NCBI RefSeq assembly: GCF_003473485.1 | Contig: NC_053043.1 | Span: 3,420,001 to 3,484,000, forward strand | Direction: 5' to 3' | Source of the DNA: Medicago truncatula | Taxonomy: Eukaryota > Streptophyta > Magnoliopsida > Fabales > Fabaceae | DNA: 64,000 nucleotides | Part shown: positions 59,570 to 64,000 of the stretch, piece by piece | Layout of the letters: each line of letters begins with the position of its first letter | How positions within the stretch are numbered: position 1 is the first letter of the stretch | Program-made: the position numbers and the translations under genes | The notes under the pieces: model-generated | Databases searched by the model: none | Told to the model about the DNA's origin: nothing | The model's input: only the letters and a program-made list of their open reading frames with translations

Positions 59570-62264
59570 TTTCCCAAGCTAGGTTCATCTTGATACTAGT
59601 TTTGTATAATAGTAAGCCATAATGTTATAATTTTTATTTTAGTGTTCGTAATAAGACAAATAAGACAAACTTATTTGTTTCTCTACAATTTCCATTTCCC
59701 TTATAAATATTCCATACTGTTTTGTTCAAAAAAAATAAAATTCCATACTGTTCTTATAAGTTATAGCTGATGTTTTAATTGGTATTACTTACGTTCTTTA
59801 TGTTCATTATATCTCTTTTGGGTTATTTGGTTACTCTGAAATCGTTTTTTCCTGCCTCTATAATGTGGCTCTTTAATCTTTATGAGCAGCAAACAACCAA
59901 TGAGAATACTATAAAAAACTGAGTAGTGAAATGTAGTTCATGGATGCTGAATAACAAAATACTGTGGATCAGGCTCTCCCCCATTTTGGTACAGAAACAG
60001 ACGTTATGTTGAATAATGGGAAACATGTGAATCAAAATTTGCATATTATGATATAGTATATACTTGTTTTTTCATTGGATGATCTTTCTTATGATCCGAA
60101 TGTCGATTTTAGCTGCTCATGGTGATAGCCCCATTTTAGTTATGGACTTATGGGTGATCAACAGTGTCCTTACTTGTACTGTACTCCTAAAGATCAACGG
60201 TGCAATGCTACCTGATTGTCTTGCAAATTGAAATTGGCTGGAGCAGATCATTTGTTTTTTCCCTCAAGCGAGGAAGAAACTTAGAAAGGGTTTTTCATTT
60301 TTTATAACAGAGCTTATTTTATGCAGTTGCTTTGTTAGACTGATCGGCAAACAATAAAAAATGTGTTTGTCATCCTACTAATCCTAGTTATTTTGCATAC
60401 TAGGCACAGTCTCTTCAATGTAATTTGTTTGTTTATTTAGTTTTTTATGGCTTACAATGCTTGTCCAAGCTACTACCCATAGCCCATAGGAGAAGAACAA
60501 TAATATTTACACTCAAATGTTTAATTGCAATTCAACCAAGCATTTTGTAATACAGAACTCTGTCTTTCGAGTACTCTCCATACAAAGTAGTATCTTCAAC
60601 GAGGGTACGTGGAGTTTCATAGTAAATGCCATAATAAACTTGGAGTTGGAACAGTTGTGGTCTTATTCTATCTTCAGGAAGTAGTGATGGTGAATCATTG
60701 AGTTAACATTGTGTTGTTTATCTTTGTGGTCTTATTCTATCTTATGGAAGGAAAGAAATAATTGGATCTTCAATCAGAAAAATGGCGGATTGGATCAGTT
60801 AGCAGACAACATCAAACTTTTGTCTTTTTCTTGGTTAAAGAGGCCAATATGACTACTTTCGCTTTTAGTTATAATGACCGGTGGCGGCATCCGTTGATTT
60901 GTATGCGTGTTCTTGTGTGGCATTTCTTTCTGTTATCTCTTCCGCTACTGTTATTTTTTGGAAACAGACTCTTCAGTGTGTATTTTGATTGGTGGTTCTC
61001 CTTTACATACCTTATGCGAGGTGAATCACTTTTTGTGAGTTAATATAAATTCCATTTTGGCTTGTTAAAAAAAAAAAAATACATTTGCACCAACAAGTTA
61101 AATAATCAAATTTAGTTTTTCTTAAAAAAAAAAAAAAAAAAAATCAAATTCAGATAAATAAGACTTTGAAGAGTGCAAACTCTTAAAAATTATCTATTTG
61201 AGAATCAACTTAAAAATAACACGTGTAAAGAATAATTCCCTTCTTCACAGAAGTGACTTAAGCAAACATCTTTTAATGGGACATTTACATTACTCTTAGG
61301 GGTAAATCACATATGAGAGGATTCATTTCAGACGACATATATGTTGAACTAACTAAGATGAATTTTCTTGGTAAAAAAAACTAAGATGAATACTCATTTG
61401 TTACTTTTGCCGTAAACGTCAGTCCTATATTTAGTTGGCTAGAAAAATTGTATTTGCCTAAATTTTAACATAGTGAAGTTATTATTTAGCTATGAAATAC
61501 AAGGAAGAACATAATCATCATAATGAGATAATAGACATTAGTGATACCACTCAAGACAGAATGAACAACCCTATAAGTTGATTTTTTAATCAATTTTATC
61601 GAAAAGTTGAGATTAAAAGGTAAAACATATCCTCGCTCAAAAATTAAATAACCCTTTTTAGATAAATCTAACTATAAATAACTTAAGCTAGTAATAACTA
61701 TTTGAAAAAATCTAACAAAATATATTATTTGAAGATCAACCTAAAATAATAGGATGAAAAATGAACATCAACTCCTTTGTCCATAATAGTCATTTAAGCA
61801 AAACCAACGTCTTGCTTTGGCCCATGACCTATAAAATCTTATTAGTATTTTATTTTGTTTTTTTCTAAAATATAATTGGTATTATTAATGCAAGAACTGA
61901 TTTTCACATATAAATAAATTATCAAGGGTGATATAACAATGTTTTTTTTTTTTTACTAAATTATCTTATACATGTATTATGATTGAATTTATGTGTAAAA
62001 TAACAAATCAAAATCAAAATCAAAATCATATTATTAAACTCAATAAAAATATATTTTAATTAACTTGTTAAAAAGAAAAAAAAAATATTGTCATTATTCA
62101 TTAACTATGGTTTGGATTCAGAAATGGTTGGCAGCAATTACATGATGATGACGAACGCTTGATTCAAATCAGAGTCATTTTTTTCTTCATAAACTCAAAC
62201 AATCAATTTAGGGTTTCAAATTTCTGACCAATACCATTTCATCACCTTCCTTGCTTTCCCTGCA
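59570..62264. other. Intergenic region between ALS and U2AF65
   Basis: No gene supported. 60800-61079 ends 'aattccattttggcttgtta' plus poly-A, resembling a LINE 3' end; the 93-aa frame there (60762-61043) is hydrophobic and unassigned. A second poly-A run lies at 61124-61143. The promoter side of the U2AF gene starts at about 62100. Confidence 0.45.
60800..61079 (+). mobile_element. Possible LINE 3' end
   Basis: It has a G/T-rich tract with 'tgttattttttgg' style, then 'taatataaattccatttt', 'ggcttgtta' and a poly-A tail of 13. This resembles the 3' UTR of plant L1-type LINEs. No reverse transcriptase text is seen and no target-site duplication could be set. Confidence 0.3.
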
Positions 62265-64000
62265 ATGTCTGACATCGATAATCACGCATATCACGGTGCT
62301 TCTTCCCCCGACAAGGTGCTTCCTTTTGCACAATAGTTTAGCTACAAACTTATTTCTATCCGTAATCGTATATGGTTTTCGAATTCATACATAAAAATCC
62401 ATTTTTTGATTACGTTTTCAGCTTTTCTTTAAAGTGTTTGCAATGCTATTTATTGTGTAAATGCAGTGTTTTTGAGGTAGTATTATTAACTAGTCATTGT
62501 TTCATAGCATAATTATGCTAATACTTATTGGTGTTTGTTTGGTTCTGTGGTGACAAAAATTGATTTTAAGTGAATTGATTCTGGATAAAAGTGAGCTGAA
62601 AGTGAAGTGATATATGTTTAGATACATTTATACACAAGTTAGTTGAACAATACATTTGAATGTAAAAATAAATTCTAGAATCAAAAGCTCTAATTTTTAG
62701 CTTTAAGTTAGAATCAATTCTGGAGGCAAAATCAATTTTACTCGAGAGCAACGAAACATATATCAAAATCAATTCTACACCTCTAGAATAAATATCGGCT
62801 CTTCCAAAAGTGGAACCAAACATACACTAAGAAGAATGAAGGGATATCATGAGATGCAGTACTTGAGATGTGGAGTTAAGGGTATTACTAGTTTAGATGA
62901 CTTGTTCAAATTAATTTTTCTGCAATTTGCAGTTGTTTTATGATATTAAAATCTACGATGTATATTGTTTGTATACTCTATGGTTATTTGTTTTGGTTAA
63001 TCTCGTGATACGTGAGAGTCGGATGAGATGACTGAATGCTTTTAAATACTTCAGCCAAGTTCTCGGGGATCTGGTCATGATAGCACGAGGATGAGAAGGA
63101 GAGATGGAGACAGGAAAAGTTTTCATGACCACCGGGACCGTCATAGAGATGATAAGTATGAAGGTTTTAAAGGAAGAGGCAAATATGACAGTTATAATCG
63201 GCAACGTGGCCGTGATTATGATAGGTTGGACTATTCATCATGCTTTTCTCCTCTTTTCAGATTAGATTTCTCAAGCAATGTATAGATTAGCAGCTTTCTA
63301 TGTACTATTTACCATTTCATACATTGTATAGTATGTTCCTTTTGTAGGCATAATGACTATGATCGTGATAGAGATACAAGAAACAGATATGGAGCACATT
63401 CAAAGAGATCCAGGAGAGAATCTAGATCTAGATCACGGTCCAGATCCCCTTCTCAATCTGAAGGGTACGCGAACTTCTATTTTCAGTTTGTCCTTTGTTC
63501 TTCTCACCTATTGATTGATAATTACCAAATTACCAATATTTGTTTTACTTTCGTACCTATTGATATAGCCTCACTTACCAACGCAATTTATAAGTGGACC
63601 TTTTGGCTTGTTAACTAGTAAACTCATATGCACTTTATCTGTTGGAAGGTGAGACAAGTATATATATATTGAAAACAACTTATATCGATGAAGTTTCCTT
63701 TTCACTCTTTTGTAGATTCTTCTAGGGAAAAAAAAACTGGAATAGGGCAAACTTACTTTGCCCGTTACATTTTTTTTTTTACTTAACTGTGCAAGTACAA
63801 TTTTTAATTTTTGGAATCTGACTCTTGAGCTCCGATTTGTCTACAGCAAAAGGACCTCTGGTTTTGACATGGCACCACCTGCTACCGGTGTAACACCCAC
63901 TGTCTCAGGTTTGTACCTAACCGCTTAATTTAGTGCTTTACATGTATGGGTTCCTCATTGAATTTCGTATGCAAGCTTCAGTCCCCACCCCAATTCAGTC
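62265..64000 (+). CDS. U2AF65: Splicing factor U2AF large subunit (U2AF65), 5' part, runs off the window
   Basis: Exons seen: 62265-62315, 63055-63224, 63348-63464, 63847-63908, and the likely start of a fifth at 63982; all GT-AG and in phase. The protein so far (about 140 aa) is an Arg/Asp/Ser-rich RS domain ('RRRDGDRKSFHDHRDRHRDD', 'SRSRSRSRSPSQSEG') followed by 'KRTSGFDMAPP', the family marker that precedes the RRMs. U2AF65 binds the polypyrimidine tract at 3' splice sites, with U2AF35 at the AG. RRM1-3 must lie beyond the window. The first Met is chosen for frame continuity; the head MSDIDNHAYHGASSPDK is shorter than in Arabidopsis relatives. Confidence 0.85.
62531..62827. mobile_element. 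MITE-like element in U2AF65 intron 1
   Basis: Ends 'gtgtttgtttggttc' and the complement of 'gtgtatgtttggttc', 13 of 15 identical, 297 bp apart. The interior holds repeated 'aaaatcaattcta'/'gaatcaattct' words in both orientations. hAT-like by its ends; no unambiguous target duplication. Confidence 0.5.

Noticed and set aside
60762-61043. 93-codon hydrophobic frame downstream of ALS
   Set aside because: It ends before a poly-A tail in LINE-like 3' text; probably retroelement debris, not a membrane protein gene.
1-64000. CRISPR arrays, operons, prokaryotic or viral defence-like systems
   Set aside because: No regularly spaced short repeats of that kind and no such genes; everything fits plant nuclear DNA.

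Overview
The window is nuclear DNA of a flowering plant, most likely an IRLC legume (Medicago/Trifolium/Pisum group). Grounds: GT-AG introns in AT-rich DNA, plastid transit peptides, plant-only families (CIP7, CBSX5, PPO, ALS), and dense short non-autonomous transposons, tRNA-derived SINEs and LTR remnants of the type common in clover and medic genomes. The legume call rests on repeat style and protein resemblance recalled from memory; no search was run. Exon coordinates were worked out by hand from splice consensus, reading-frame continuity and family similarity. Where exons are joined, the exon lengths sum to a whole number of codons.

Layout. 1.5-5.8 kb: a CIP7-like (COP1-interacting) gene, nine exons, 890 aa. 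7.7-11.2 kb: a plant proline-rich protein with a helical C-terminus, nine exons, 666 aa. 12.3-20.3 kb: two tandem intronless chloroplast polyphenol oxidase genes on the minus strand. They lie inside a larger tandem segmental duplication that includes their flanks and was later invaded by small transposons. About 26.65 kb: a small secreted-peptide-like gene I cannot place in a family. 27.9-33.7 kb: allantoinase, fifteen exons, 497 aa, minus strand. 35.8 kb: a tRNA-Val(UAC). 37.1-38.9 kb: sphingolipid delta4-desaturase (DES1-like), two exons. 41.6-46.2 kb: an AIRP2-like RING E3 ligase, five exons. 46.3-53.6 kb: a repeat-rich stretch with a duplicated copy of the RING gene's upstream region, a broken copia element, Stowaway, Harbinger and Mutator-type MITEs, and a terminal-inverted-repeat element with gene-like GC-rich contents. 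54.2-56.1 kb: a CBSX5-like CBS-domain protein. 57.6-59.6 kb: intronless acetolactate synthase catalytic subunit. 62.3 kb to the end: the 5' part of a U2AF large-subunit (U2AF65) gene that runs off the window.

The genes do not form one pathway. They cover purine/ureide nitrogen recycling (allantoinase), branched-chain amino acid synthesis (ALS), phenolic oxidation in plastids (PPO pair), sphingolipid desaturation, ubiquitin ligation, light signalling and splicing. Three of them (Pro-rich protein, allantoinase, DES1-like) recall neighbours in one stretch of Arabidopsis chromosome 4, which suggests old conserved order. The points most worth follow-up are the two PPO paralogues that differ at the residues next to two CuB histidines, the extent of the PPO segmental duplication, the duplicated RING-gene upstream region with a datable Harbinger insertion, and the unplaced secreted peptide gene.
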